The notes: a model not told the origin generated them from the letters alone. 64,000 bases of DNA from Sva-07 sp963710625 (GCA_963710625.1 CAVQBG010000029.1:1-64000), one strand, 5' to 3'; shown: positions 53,503 through 62,465, numbered from the stretch's first letter. Made by a program: numbers and translations.

Positions 53503-54947
53503 GCCGCCCCAACGTCCTGCTGATCACGCTCGATCAGTACCGCGGCGACAGCCTGAGCTGCGCCGGCCACCCGGTGGTCCGCACCCCGAACCTCGACGCG
53601 CTCGCCGCCGAGGGGGTCCGGCTCGCCAACCACTACGCCCAGGCCGCCCCGTGTTCGCCGGGCCGGGCTGCGCTCTACACCGGCACGTACCAGATGACCA
53701 ATCGTGTCGTGGCCAACGGCACGCCGCTCGACGATCGATTCGACAATGTCGCCCGCGTGGCCCGACGGGCGGGATGGACCCCGACGCTGTTCGGCTACAC
53801 CGACCAGGGTGTCGATCCGAGGACGCTGACCGATCCGGACGATCCTCGATTGTCGGACTACGAGGAGATCCTGCCCGGTTTCGACGTCGGCCTCGATCTG
53901 CGGGGCAACGGCGAGCTGTGGGCCAACTGGCTCGTCGAACAGGGCCACGACGTCGCCGACGGTACGCATGCGCTCCAGACCGAACCGCAGCGGCCGGCGG
54001 AACTGTCGCACTCGGCGTTCCTCACCGATCGGCTCCTCGACTGGATCGACCGCCAGGACGAGCCCTGGTTCGCCCACGCGTCGTACCTGCGGCCGCACCC
54101 CCCGTACGCCGCCGCCGGCCACTGGTCACAGGCCTACGATCCCGATCAGCTGCCCGCTCCGGTGCCGGTCGGCGACGAACTCCACGGCCTCCACCGATCG
54201 CTGCTGCAGCATCCGGAAGCTGCCGCGCCGACCGATCCGGTCGAACTCGCACGACTCCGGGCGCAGTACTACGGCATGTGCAGCGAGGTCGACGACCAGT
54301 TGGGTCGGGTGTGGGATGCGCTGCGCCGGTCCGGCCAGTGGAACGACACGATCATCGTGGTGACCGCCGACCACGGCGAACAGCTCGGCGACCAGGGCTT
54401 GATCCAGAAGGCCGGCTTCTTCGAGGCCAGCTACCACATCATCGGCATCGTCCGCGATCCGCGCCGCACCGGCGGCGCCGGCACCGTGGTCGAGCAGTTC
54501 ACCGAGAACGTCGACATCCTCCCGACGATCTGTCACCTCCTCGGCGAGGACGTGCCGGCACAGTGCGACGGGCACCCGCTCACACCCTTCCTCGACGGGG
54601 TGACGCCCACCGTGTGGCGCAACGGAGCCCACTGGGAGTGGGACTGGCGCGACGCCCTGGTGTCGGCCGGTCAGACCGACGATCCGTGGGACCGACGCAG
54701 CGATCGCAACAACCTCGCGGTGCTCCGCACCGCCACGCATGCCTACGTCCAGTTCGGCAACGGCAGCTGGCGTTGCTACGACCTCGCCGAGGACCCGACG
54801 TGGCGAACCGAGGTGTGCGATCCCGAGGTCGTGCTCCCGCTCGCGCAGTCGATGATCGCCTGGCGCCAGCAACACCTCGACCGCAACCTCACGGGCTTCT
54901 GGCTGCGCGATGGCGGCATCGGGCGCCGCCCGTACACGGCGGGCTGA
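53499..54947 (+). CDS. Sulfatase / phosphonate monoester hydrolase-like enzyme
   Basis: A 482-residue alkaline-phosphatase-superfamily hydrolase. The N-terminus is MSRPNVLLITLDQYRGDSLS with the first metal-binding Asp. The formylglycine motif is PCSPGRAALYTG (C-x-P-x-R), and metal ligands continue in IIVVTADHGEQLGDQGLIQK. No signal peptide is present, so the enzyme is cytoplasmic. Sequence flavour (SHSAFLTDRLLDWI, FAHASYLRPHPPY) is like phosphonate monoester hydrolase/phosphodiesterases. Coupling to the PhnZ-like gene favours an organophosphonate substrate; arylsulfatase activity remains possible. Confidence 0.88.
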   Translation: MSRPNVLLITLDQYRGDSLSCAGHPVVRTPNLDALAAEGVRLANHYAQAAPCSPGRAALYTGTYQMTNRVVANGTPLDDRFDNVARVARRAGWTPTLFGYTDQGVDPRTLTDPDDPRLSDYEEILPGFDVGLDLRGNGELWANWLVEQGHDVADGTHALQTEPQRPAELSHSAFLTDRLLDWIDRQDEPWFAHASYLRPHPPYAAAGHWSQAYDPDQLPAPVPVGDELHGLHRSLLQHPEAAAPTDPVELARLRAQYYGMCSEVDDQLGRVWDALRRSGQWNDTIIVVTADHGEQLGDQGLIQKAGFFEASYHIIGIVRDPRRTGGAGTVVEQFTENVDILPTICHLLGEDVPAQCDGHPLTPFLDGVTPTVWRNGAHWEWDWRDALVSAGQTDDPWDRRSDRNNLAVLRTATHAYVQFGNGSWRCYDLAEDPTWRTEVCDPEVVLPLAQSMIAWRQQHLDRNLTGFWLRDGGIGRRPYTAG

Positions 54948-54951
54948 TTCG

Positions 54952-55407
54952 TCAGTCGCGCTCGGACGCGGTGGAGCGATCGGGCATCGGAGTGGCGGCC
55001 CCGTCGGCGTCGTGGTCGCCGACGATCTGGAAATCGAGCGGCGTCGGCGCGCGCATCATGATGTCGATCGCCTGCCACATCAGGTAGGCCGATCCGTACA
55101 GGAGCAACGGGAGGACGAAGGCAAGCACCACGAGCACGGCGAACATCGGCCCGACCGCCACATCGGGCCAGGTGTAGGCGACCATGCCGCCCAGCACGAG
55201 CATCAGGGGGCCGAAGGTGATGATCGCCGTGATCGCTGCCGCCCCGAGTTCGTAACCCACATCGTTGCGGCGCCAGTCGAGACCGCAGGTCTGGCAACAG
55301 TCGGCCTTCTTGAACCAGCCGACGAAGAACGCCCCCCTCCCGCCACACCACGGACAGCGCCGGAACGCCCCTCGGATCAACATGTGGAACAAGCCGGGTC
55401 GCTTCAC
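54952..55407 (-). CDS. DUF983 membrane protein
   Basis: A 151-residue protein beginning MLIRGAFRRCPWCGGRGAFF, with a second cysteine pair in CCQTCGLDWRRNDVG, then two membrane helices (AAITAIITFGPLMLVLGGMV, MFAVLVVLAFVLPLLLYGSA). This zinc-ribbon plus two-helix layout defines DUF983. Function unknown. Convergent with the sulfatase gene. Confidence 0.85.
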   Translation of the reverse strand: MKRPGLFHMLIRGAFRRCPWCGGRGAFFVGWFKKADCCQTCGLDWRRNDVGYELGAAAITAIITFGPLMLVLGGMVAYTWPDVAVGPMFAVLVVLAFVLPLLLYGSAYLMWQAIDIMMRAPTPLDFQIVGDHDADGAATPMPDRSTASERD

Positions 55408-55445
55408 GATTCAAGGTTACGCGCAGGATTTGTCAGACTCTCAAA

Positions 55446-56255
55446 ATGCGCCGTTCGCTCGGAGGCCTCCTGTTGATCGTCGGCGCCGTCCTGATCGCGC
55501 TCGCGATCGGCGCCTGGTGGCTCCAGCGGGTGGCGTTCACGCCTGCGGACGACTCCGGCGTTGCGCTGTCGATCCTCGGTGACGAGGACATCCGGGGCCA
55601 GATCGCCACGATCGTCGCGAGCGCCGACGCACCGACCCTCCAACAGTCGCCCCCGCAGCTCAAGGAGTTCATCGAGGAGATCGCGCGCATTCCCGACGGT
55701 GCAGCACTGATGAGCCGCTTCGTCGCCGAGGGTCACGCCCGGCTGCTCGGCGAGACCGACGAGCTGGTCCTGATCACCGCCGAGGAGCAGGTGACGATCG
55801 TGCGTGACGAGCGCGTCGGCGAGGTCGACTCGCTCACGCTCCCGGTGCAGCGCGTCGGCTCGATGGTGTTCCTGAACGACTGGCTGGGATGGTTCGCGCT
55901 GGGCGCCAGCGCACTCGGGCTGCTCATCGTTCTCGTCGGCGTGATCCTGCGGCCCGAGCGCGGCGAAGGCACCTTTGCGCTGGGAGTCGGATTGGCGAGT
56001 CTGGCGGGTTCGCTCTTCCTGTTCGGCTACCTGGTGCCGCTCGCCGTGCTGCCGGCCTTCTCCGACGATCCCTGGATGGGGGTGATGCCGAGGCTGGCGA
56101 ACCACCATCGCAATCTGACGCTGCTGTTGGCCGTCGTGGCGCTCGTGATCGCAGCGCTGATCGTCTTCGCAACCAGCAGCCGGCGCCAACGCCGCCAACA
56201 CTCGACGCCGCTCAACGTCGGCCGTTACCGCGACGACCGCAGCTGGAGCCGCTGA
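55446..56255 (+). CDS. Hypothetical four-pass membrane protein
   Basis: A 269-residue protein of unknown family. There is one N-terminal helix (LLLIVGAVLIALAIGAWWL), an extracytoplasmic region with GDEDIRGQIATIVASADAPT and LLGETDELVLITAEEQV, then three helices (LGWFALGASALGLLIVLVGV, GLASLAGSLFLFGYLVPLAV, LTLLLAVVALVIAALIVFAT) and a basic tail. The design recalls integral membrane proteins in actinobacterial envelope biogenesis, but no role is assigned. Confidence 0.65.
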   Translation: MRRSLGGLLLIVGAVLIALAIGAWWLQRVAFTPADDSGVALSILGDEDIRGQIATIVASADAPTLQQSPPQLKEFIEEIARIPDGAALMSRFVAEGHARLLGETDELVLITAEEQVTIVRDERVGEVDSLTLPVQRVGSMVFLNDWLGWFALGASALGLLIVLVGVILRPERGEGTFALGVGLASLAGSLFLFGYLVPLAVLPAFSDDPWMGVMPRLANHHRNLTLLLAVVALVIAALIVFATSSRRQRRQHSTPLNVGRYRDDRSWSR

Positions 56256-56383
56256 CAACGCCGCGGCGCGGCCGATCCCCGGCTGATCTCGTGAGCAAGG
56301 CGCGCACTGGGGGCGCATCTCGTTCACGAGAACCCGTTGCGTACGATCAGTTCGACGATTCGAGACCCGAGGAGGGGCACACG

Positions 56384-57613
56384 ATGTTCCGATGGAGCGA
56401 CGAACACGAGATGATCCGCGAGGCCGTCAAGCGCTTCGTCGACGACGAGATCCGCCCGCACGTGGACGAACTCGAACACGGCGACCTGCCGCCGTACGAC
56501 ATCCTGCGCAAGATGTTCGCGACGTTCGGCATGGATGCGATGGCCCGCGACGGCTTCAAGCGGCGCATCGAGCGGGAGCGATCGGTCGAGGCCGGCCACG
56601 ACGTCGACACCGGCGGTGGGGCCGGTGGTGGCGATGGCGGCGGGATGTCGCTGATCCCGATCATCGAGCTGTGCCGGGTGTGTCCGGGCATGGTGACGGC
56701 GATGGGTGTGTCGATGGGACTCACCTCGGCGGCGATCATGTCGAAGGGCACGATCGCGCAGAAGGAACGCTGGGCGCTCGACCTGCTGACCATGGACAAG
56801 GTGGGCGCCTGGGCGATCACCGAGCCCGGCAGCGGTTCGGACGCATTCGGTTCGATGCGATCGACCGCCCGCCGCGACGGCGACGACTACATCCTGAACG
56901 GGTCGAAGACGTTCATCACCAACGGTCCGTACGCCGACACGACGGTGTTCATCTGCAAGCTCGACGACGGTTCGACGCCGGCTGAGCAGCGCAAGGTGCT
57001 GTCGTTCGTGCTCGACCGCGGCATGCCGGGATTCGAGCAGTCGAAGCCGCTGCGCAAGATGGGGATGCACTCCTCCCCCACCGGTGAGCTGTTCCTCGAC
57101 GACGTGCGTGTCGGCCGCGACCGCCTGATCGGTGAGACCGAGGACCTCCCGGCGGGTGGGCGCGACGGTGCCAAGGCCACGTTCCAGCAGGAGCGTTCCG
57201 GTGTCGCCGCGATGGCGCTCGGCATCATCGAGGAGTGCCTTCAGCTGAGCGTCCAGTACGCGAAGGACCGGGTGCAGTTCGGCAAGCCGATCGGCGAGTT
57301 CCAGCTGATCCAGGACAAGCTCGCCCGGATGGAGGTCGCCCGCCTCAACGTGCAGAACCTCGTGTTCCGCACGATGGAGATGGGAGCCGCGGGCGAGACG
57401 ATGACGCTGGCCGAGGCCTCCGCCATGAAGCTGTACTCCGCCCGCGCCGCCACCGAGGTGGCGCTCGAGGCGGTGCAGCTGTTCGGTGGCAACGGCTACA
57501 TGAGCGAGTTCCGGGTGGAGCAGCTCGCCCGCGACGCCAAGGTCCTGCAGATCTATGCCGGCACCGACGAGATCCAGATCGTCGCCATCGCCAAGGATCT
57601 CCTGCGAGCGTGA
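56384..57613 (+). CDS. Acyl-CoA dehydrogenase
   Basis: A 409-residue flavin dehydrogenase. The FAD/substrate motif is AWAITEPGSGSDAFGSMRST, then ILNGSKTFITNGPYADTTVF, RVQFGKPIGEFQLIQDKLAR, and the end GGNGYMSEFRVEQLARDAKV, QIYAGTDEIQIVAIA. An unusual glycine-rich insertion (VDTGGGAGGGDGGGM) lies near residue 80. A GGAGGGG ribosome site precedes the ATG. Acyl chain specificity is not readable. Confidence 0.95.
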   Translation: MFRWSDEHEMIREAVKRFVDDEIRPHVDELEHGDLPPYDILRKMFATFGMDAMARDGFKRRIERERSVEAGHDVDTGGGAGGGDGGGMSLIPIIELCRVCPGMVTAMGVSMGLTSAAIMSKGTIAQKERWALDLLTMDKVGAWAITEPGSGSDAFGSMRSTARRDGDDYILNGSKTFITNGPYADTTVFICKLDDGSTPAEQRKVLSFVLDRGMPGFEQSKPLRKMGMHSSPTGELFLDDVRVGRDRLIGETEDLPAGGRDGAKATFQQERSGVAAMALGIIEECLQLSVQYAKDRVQFGKPIGEFQLIQDKLARMEVARLNVQNLVFRTMEMGAAGETMTLAEASAMKLYSARAATEVALEAVQLFGGNGYMSEFRVEQLARDAKVLQIYAGTDEIQIVAIAKDLLRA

Positions 57614-57617
57614 CCGA

Positions 57618-57646
57618 TTGCAGCAGGGGTCGGACCCCTGCTGCAA
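57618..57646. repeat. Palindromic repeat family A, copy 3
   Basis: TTGCAGCAGGGGTC and GACCCCTGCTGCAA form 14-bp perfect arms around one G. It lies just after the acyl-CoA dehydrogenase stop and before the convergent tRNA-Lys. Core is shared with 13581-13605 and 21197-21227, with compensatory outer pairs. Confidence 0.85.
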
Positions 57647-57650
57647 CCAG

Positions 57651-57722
57651 TGCTTCCCCTGGGATTCGAACCCAGAACCAATGGATTAAGAGTCCACTGC
57701 TCTGCCATTGAGCTAGAGAAGC
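57651..57722 (-). tRNA. tRNA-Lys (CTT anticodon)
   Basis: A 72-nt cloverleaf: acceptor GCTTCTC pairs with GGGAAGC, D arm CTCAATGGCAGAG, anticodon loop ACTCTTAAT with CTT, T arm CTGGGTTCGAATCCCAG. Discriminator A, no encoded CCA. Confidence 0.95.
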
Positions 57723-57797
57723 AAGCGGCCTGAGAGGGTACCGAGCGAAGTGCCGCTCCGCACCTTGTCTCCGTACCCCGTCAGGGCCTGCGTTTGG

Positions 57798-57871
57798 GGT
57801 GGCCAAGGGGACTTGAACCCCCAACCGCCAGGATCACAACCTGGTGCTCTACCTGTTGAGCTATGACCACC
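57798..57871 (-). tRNA. tRNA-His (GTG anticodon)
   Basis: A 74-nt cloverleaf with the extra 5' G(-1) opposite discriminator C, acceptor GTGGTCA/TGGCCAC, anticodon loop TTGTGAT with GTG, and T loop GTTCAAGTC. Lies 75 bases from tRNA-Lys on the same strand. Confidence 0.95.
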
Positions 57872-57931
57872 ATGTGGTCGCCCAGTCTGCCAGGCCGGAC
57901 GCGATTCGCCACCAACGAATCGCGACCCCGA

Positions 57932-58645
57932 TCAGGACTGCATCCGCTGGCGCCAGGCGTCGGGCTTGAGGCCGAGTTCGACCATCCGTTCCTGCGCCCA
58001 GATCGGCGGTTCGAAGTCGCCCCCCGCCTCGAGCCGTTGCACCTGTTCGCCGTCCTCGGCCCACACATGGCAGGTGTTGAGGTTCGTCTGCCACATCATC
58101 TTGCGCTGCTCCGGAGTTGGCTCCTGCCCGTCGCCTCCCGATGCGCCGGACCGACGTGCCTGGGAGGCCCGCATCGACCACATGCACTGGATCGCCACCG
58201 GCGCCATCGCCTGCAGCAACGCCGTGGTGTGGGTGCACCCACGCGGGCCGCCGAACAACTCGCGCACCTTGTGGGTGAAGCCTCGGGCGATCGAGAGCCC
58301 GACCAGCTTCGAGTAGTGGGCCTCGATGCTCGGGCACGACGGCCCCGGATGGATCTCGATGCCCACGGTTGCACCGACGATCTCGAGCGTCGGGAAAGCG
58401 ATCTCGAGGTCGACCTGCATGTGATGGATCGTCATCGGGTTCGGATCGATGTCGATGTACAACCCAGGAGGTTTCTGGTCCCGCACCGCTCCCCGGATCA
58501 GCAACAGGTCGTCGGCCTTGCGGAACGCCCGCACGCGGTACTCGCGGTCGTGGAGCACCTCGAGCGGTTCGCCGTCGTCGGCCAGCGGTGAGGGGGGCAG
58601 GATCGTGGAGTCATCGAACAGATCGTCGACGGTCGGGGCAGCCAT
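57932..58645 (-). CDS. DUF2889 family protein
   Basis: A 237-residue soluble protein. It has YRVRAFRKADDLLLIRGAVR, DIDPNPMTIHHMQVDLEIAF, and a conserved RGFTHKVRELFGGPRGCTHT segment, features I associate with DUF2889, whose members occur among aromatic and steroid catabolism genes. A late TCHVWAEDGEQVQRL stretch follows. No catalytic role is known. The ATG at 58645 was chosen because upstream sequence lacks domain features. Confidence 0.75.
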   Translation of the reverse strand: MAAPTVDDLFDDSTILPPSPLADDGEPLEVLHDREYRVRAFRKADDLLLIRGAVRDQKPPGLYIDIDPNPMTIHHMQVDLEIAFPTLEIVGATVGIEIHPGPSCPSIEAHYSKLVGLSIARGFTHKVRELFGGPRGCTHTTALLQAMAPVAIQCMWSMRASQARRSGASGGDGQEPTPEQRKMMWQTNLNTCHVWAEDGEQVQRLEAGGDFEPPIWAQERMVELGLKPDAWRQRMQS

Positions 58646-58720
58646 CGGAGCACGGTACCGCGAGCGCCCCCGCAGAATCCGACCGACGTCGCAACGGTGC
58701 CGCCGCGCAACACTGGTCCG

Positions 58721-59335
58721 GTGAACCAGCTCGACGTCGATGCGCTGTCCGGACACTTCGTCTCTCTCGAACCGCTGGAGATCGACCACGTCGACGACCT
58801 CGCGGCAGCGGGCAGCGGCGACCGCTCGACGTTCGCCTACACCCAGGTGCCCGATGGCCCCGCCGACGCTGCCGCCTATGTCGACTGGCTCCTCGACGAT
58901 GCCGCCCATGGTCGAGCTGCGCCGTTCGTCCAACGGCGCGCCGCCGATCGGACCGTCGTCGGATGCACGCGGTTCCTCAACCCGCTGTGGCCGCTCGCTC
59001 GCAAGCATCCCGACGAGGTCGAGATCGGAGGAACGTGGCTCGCCGGCAACGCTCAGCGGAGCCCGATCAACACCGAGGCCAAACTGCTCCTCCTGACCCA
59101 CGCGTTCGAGGTGTGGCAGGTGCAGCGGGTCGCCATCTGCACCGATGCCCGCAATGCGCAGAGCCGGCGTGCGATCGAACGCATCGGCGCCGAGTTCGAG
59201 GGCGTGCTGCGACGCCATCGCCGCTCGACCCATGCCGGCGACGGTGACCGACTCCGCGACACCGCGTCCTACTCGGTCACGATCGATGACTGGCCCGAGG
59301 TCGCCGAGCGCCTGCGCGGGCTCCTGCACCGCTGA
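58721..59335 (+). CDS. GNAT-family N-acetyltransferase (RimJ/RimL-like)
   Basis: A 204-residue GNAT protein. The pattern LSGHFVSLEPLEIDHVDDLA, then GCTRFLNPLWPLARKHPDEV, EIGGTWLAGNAQRSPINTEA and RVAICTDARNAQSRRAIERI matches RimJ/RimL-type acetyltransferases (W-x-x-N/G...N-x-x-S-x-x-x-I-E/x-x-G). Acceptor unknown; protein N-termini or small amines are typical. The GTG at 58721 is preferred; a GTG at 58697 is also in frame. Confidence 0.85.
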   Translation: MNQLDVDALSGHFVSLEPLEIDHVDDLAAAGSGDRSTFAYTQVPDGPADAAAYVDWLLDDAAHGRAAPFVQRRAADRTVVGCTRFLNPLWPLARKHPDEVEIGGTWLAGNAQRSPINTEAKLLLLTHAFEVWQVQRVAICTDARNAQSRRAIERIGAEFEGVLRRHRRSTHAGDGDRLRDTASYSVTIDDWPEVAERLRGLLHR

Positions 59336-59409
59336 TCCACGGCTCGCCGTCCGCCGGAGCGGACCGACGAATGCGTCGAGTCCGGGTCGGGCACCTATCT
59401 TCGGGGTCG

Positions 59410-60222
59410 GTGCCGCTCTCGAACAGTTCCGTCAAACTCAGCCATGCCGCACTCGTCGGCGTGGCAGCCGGGCTGCTGGGTGGTCTTTTCGGTGTCGGCG
59501 GCGGCCTGATCATCGTGCCCGGCCTCGTCGGCTTCGCCCACATGGAGCGTCGGCTCGCCCACGGCACCTCGCTCGCCGCCACGTTGCCGATCGCACTCGC
59601 GAGCCTCGTCACCTACCTCGCCCACGGCAACGTCGACTGGCCGGTCGCGCTGTTCCTCGCGATCGGCGCGATCGCCGGCGCGATCGTCGGTACCCAGCTC
59701 CTGCACGTGATACCGAAGAACGTGCTGGTCATGGTGTTCGTGATCACGGTGCTCGCCACCGCGACCCGGCTGCTGATCAGTTCGGACTCCACAGGTCGTG
59801 CGGAGCTGACCGTCGTCTCTGCGCTGTTGCTGGTGCTCGTCGGCTTCTTCACCGGCACGCTGGCGGGGCTGCTCGGCATCGGCGGTGGCGTGATCATGGT
59901 GCCGGCAATGGTCGTCGGCCTCGGGATGGTTCCCGCACTGGCCAAGGGCACGTCGGTCGCGGTGATCGTGCCGACCTCGATCATGGGAACGGTCCGCAAC
60001 CGCAAGAAGGCCAACGCCGACATCCCCGTCGCCGCCGTCGTCGGTGGCTGTGGGGCGGTCACTGCCGTGATCGGCGCAACGATCTCGGACCGGATGAGCG
60101 ATTCGTTGTCGAACATCATGTTCGCCGTGCTGCTGCTGTTCGTCGCGATCACCCAGTTGCTCTCGTTGCGGTCCAAGCCGTCGGATCGCGAGGCGGCTCC
60201 CGTGCTGCCCACCAACGACTGA
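59410..60222 (+). CDS. TSUP/TauE-SafE family membrane transporter
   Basis: A 270-residue protein with about eight membrane helices in two repeated halves. Each half starts with the family G-x-x-x-G-x-GGG-x-I-x-x-P motif: GLLGGLFGVGGGLIIVPGLV and GTLAGLLGIGGGVIMVPAMV. TSUP proteins are reported to export sulfur compounds or organic anions. The GTG at 59410 (VPLSNSSVKLSH) is preferred; an upstream ATG at 59371 is in frame. Downstream flavodoxin-fold genes lie 3 bases away. Confidence 0.88.
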   Translation: MPLSNSSVKLSHAALVGVAAGLLGGLFGVGGGLIIVPGLVGFAHMERRLAHGTSLAATLPIALASLVTYLAHGNVDWPVALFLAIGAIAGAIVGTQLLHVIPKNVLVMVFVITVLATATRLLISSDSTGRAELTVVSALLLVLVGFFTGTLAGLLGIGGGVIMVPAMVVGLGMVPALAKGTSVAVIVPTSIMGTVRNRKKANADIPVAAVVGGCGAVTAVIGATISDRMSDSLSNIMFAVLLLFVAITQLLSLRSKPSDREAAPVLPTND

Positions 60223-60224
60223 CG

Positions 60225-60818
60225 ATGCTGGTCGCCGTCGTCGTCGCCCACCCGTCGGCCGACAGCTACTGCCATGCGCTCGCGTCGCGGGCGGTCGCCG
60301 GGCTGCGCGCCGCAGGTCACGACGTCGAGATCCTCGACCTCTCCGCCGAACGCTTCGTCGTGGCGATGACCGCCGACGAACGACGCGCCTACCACGGCGA
60401 CGAGCCGGTGCTCGACCCGATGGTCGCTCGTCATGCCGCCGTCGTGACCACGGCGGATGCGCTGGTCTTCGTGTACCCGACCTGGTGGAGCGGCCTGCCG
60501 GCGATCCTCAAGGGCTGGCTCGAGCGGGTGCTGGTGCCCGGGGTCGGCTTCCGATTCGACGAGCGCACCGGCAAGGTCCGCCCCGGGCTGGGGCAGGTGC
60601 GTCATCTCGTCGGGATCTCCACCTACGGCTCGACACGATCGTACGTCCGGTTCGTGAACGACAACGGTCGCCGGATCATCACCCGAGCGCTGCGGTTGTC
60701 ATGCGGTTTCCGGGTCAGGAGCCAGTGGCTCGGCCTCTACGCAATCGACACGGCGACCCCGGCGCAACGCGACGAGTTCGCGGCCAGGGTCGAACGCGAG
60801 ATGGCGGGCCTGCGATGA
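60225..60818 (+). CDS. Flavodoxin-fold NAD(P)H quinone reductase-like protein, paralog 1
   Basis: A 197-residue protein of the NQO1/MdaB-type family. The FMN-binding start is VVVAHPSADSYCHALASRAV, the isoalloxazine loop is FVYPTWWSGLPAILKGWLER, and GISTYGSTRSYVRF follows. The fold suggests two-electron reduction of quinones or aromatics. Its stop overlaps the next ATG (ATGA); the neighbour is a recognisable paralog. Confidence 0.87.
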   Translation: MLVAVVVAHPSADSYCHALASRAVAGLRAAGHDVEILDLSAERFVVAMTADERRAYHGDEPVLDPMVARHAAVVTTADALVFVYPTWWSGLPAILKGWLERVLVPGVGFRFDERTGKVRPGLGQVRHLVGISTYGSTRSYVRFVNDNGRRIITRALRLSCGFRVRSQWLGLYAIDTATPAQRDEFAARVEREMAGLR

Positions 60819-61405
60819 CGAGGGCACTGGTCGTCCACTGCCACCCGCTCGACGAGTCGTTCGTCGCCGCGGTTCGCGACCGCACGCTCGCGGGCCTGGT
60901 TGCGGGTGGCGCCGAGATCCGGTGCACCAACCTGTACGCCGAGGGCTTCGACCCGGGGTTCACGGCACTCGACCACGCGCGCCACCTCGAACCCGGCACC
61001 GATCCCTCGCTGACCGGGCACGCCGACGATCTGCGCTGGTGCGACACGCTCGTGCTGGTCTATCCCACCTGGTGGTCTGCCCAACCGGCGATGCTGAAGG
61101 GCTGGATCGACCGTGTCTGGGTCAACGGGGTGGCCTGGACGCTCCCCGACGGAGCGAATCGCCTCAGCCCCGGGCTGTACAACGTCCGGCGGCTGGTCGC
61201 GGTCACCACCCACGGGTCGTCGAAGTGGATCAACATGATCGAGGGCGAGGCGGGCAAGCGAACCCTCACCCGGAGCCTGCGCACGATGTGCCATCCGGCG
61301 GCGCGCACGACCTGGCTGGCGATGTACGGCGTCGACTCGGCGTCCGATCGGGATCGGGCGGCGTTCCTCGACCGCGTCGAACGCCGGATGCGCCGTCTCG
61401 CCTGA
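60815..61405 (+). CDS. Flavodoxin-fold NAD(P)H quinone reductase-like protein, paralog 2
   Basis: A 196-residue paralog of the preceding gene. It has LVVHCHPLDESFVAAVRDRT, LVLVYPTWWSAQPAMLKGWI, AVTTHGSSKWINMIEGEAGK. The conserved YPTWWS-x-x-PA-x-LKGW block is shared, but the flanks differ, so the two may form a complex or have diverged substrates. Confidence 0.87.
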   Translation: MTRALVVHCHPLDESFVAAVRDRTLAGLVAGGAEIRCTNLYAEGFDPGFTALDHARHLEPGTDPSLTGHADDLRWCDTLVLVYPTWWSAQPAMLKGWIDRVWVNGVAWTLPDGANRLSPGLYNVRRLVAVTTHGSSKWINMIEGEAGKRTLTRSLRTMCHPAARTTWLAMYGVDSASDRDRAAFLDRVERRMRRLA

Positions 61406-61432
61406 GTCCTCGCTCCGGCGCGGCCCCGGACG

Positions 61433-62335
61433 TCAGGACGCTGCGATCGCCACGGCGACCCGAGCGGCCACGGCGGCGTTGTTCTCGGCCAGTGCGAGGT
61501 TTGCCGGGATGCTGCGGCCCTCGGTGGCGGCCCCGATACGGCCCAGCACGAAGGGCGTCACCGCCGCCCCGGTGACGCCGGCGCGTTCGCACTCCTCCAG
61601 CGCATCACCGAGCACCGCGTCGAGTCCGGCTGCGTCGAGTTCGGCATCCTCGGGGATCGGCACCGTGAGCAGCATCCCCGACTCGGTCCGGCTACGCGCC
61701 GCGAAGATGCGAGCGACCTCGTCGGCCGACTCGACCCGGTGCGGCACGGGGAACCCCGACGAGCGGGTGTAGAACGCCGGAAACCAGTCGTGCTGCCAAC
61801 CGAGCACGGCAGCGCCGGCCGTCTCGAGGAACTCGAGGGTGCGGGGCAGGTCGAGGAACGCCTTCGCGCCCGCCGAGACGGTGACGACCGGGTGTGATGC
61901 GATCGCGTCGAGATCCGCCGAGATGTCGCCGGTGATCTCGGCGCCGCGGTGCACACCACCGATGCCACCGGTTGCGAACACCGACACCCCCGCTGCCGCG
62001 GCGATCGCAACAGACGCCGACACGGTGGTCGCACCGAGCTCCCACCGCTGGCCCACCGCAACGGCGACGTCTCGTTCGGCGGCCTTGCGCGCCGGGCCGA
62101 GAATCCGTTCGTGCTCGACGTCGGCCAGCCCGAGACGAACCACTCCGTCGAGCACCGCGGTCACGGCCGGCACCGCTCCGCGTCCCCGCACCGCCGCCAG
62201 ACACCGCTCGAGCGCCTCCCGGTTGTATGGCGAGGGCAACCCGAGATGCGAGAAGATCGTCGACTCGAGCGCCACGACGGGACGCCCCTCGTCGATCGCA
62301 ACACGGACTTCGTCGGAACACACCGGTGTCAGCAC
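61433..62335 (-). CDS. psuG: Pseudouridine-5'-phosphate glycosidase
   Basis: Splits pseudouridine 5'-phosphate to uracil and ribose 5-phosphate. The 300-residue product matches PsuG throughout: VVALESTIFSHLGLPSPYNR, VFATGGIGGVHRGAEITGDI, VTVSAGAKAFLDLPRTLEFL, SSGFPVPHRVESADEVARIF and a late ATEGRSIPANLALAENNAAV. The lysine in SAGAK is the expected catalytic base. No pseudouridine kinase gene is adjacent. Confidence 0.93.
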   Translation of the reverse strand: MLTPVCSDEVRVAIDEGRPVVALESTIFSHLGLPSPYNREALERCLAAVRGRGAVPAVTAVLDGVVRLGLADVEHERILGPARKAAERDVAVAVGQRWELGATTVSASVAIAAAAGVSVFATGGIGGVHRGAEITGDISADLDAIASHPVVTVSAGAKAFLDLPRTLEFLETAGAAVLGWQHDWFPAFYTRSSGFPVPHRVESADEVARIFAARSRTESGMLLTVPIPEDAELDAAGLDAVLGDALEECERAGVTGAAVTPFVLGRIGAATEGRSIPANLALAENNAAVAARVAVAIAAS

Positions 62336-62363
62336 GCCGACAGGCTACGGCCCGAGCATCCCA

Positions 62364-62405
62364 GCGATGAGCGACGTCCCCGTATCCCGTGGCTTCGCTC
62401 ATCGC
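62364..62405. repeat. Palindromic repeat family B, copy 3 (inverted)
   Basis: GCGATGAGCGAC...CCCCGTATCC...TTCGCTCATCGC. Relative to copies 1 and 2 it is in the opposite orientation. It lies just upstream of psuG. Confidence 0.85.
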
Positions 62406-62425
62406 CCATGGGTTCGGGCCTCGAC

Positions 62426-62465
62426 CGATGAGCGACGTCCCCGTATCCGGTGGCTTCGCTCATCG
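62426..62465. repeat. Palindromic repeat family B, copy 4 (inverted)
   Basis: Near-identical to copy 3 and 20 bases from it: CGATGAGCGACG...CCCGTATCCGG...TTCGCTCATCG. The tandem pair lies between psuG (divergent) and the anti-sigma gene 3' end. Confidence 0.85.
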
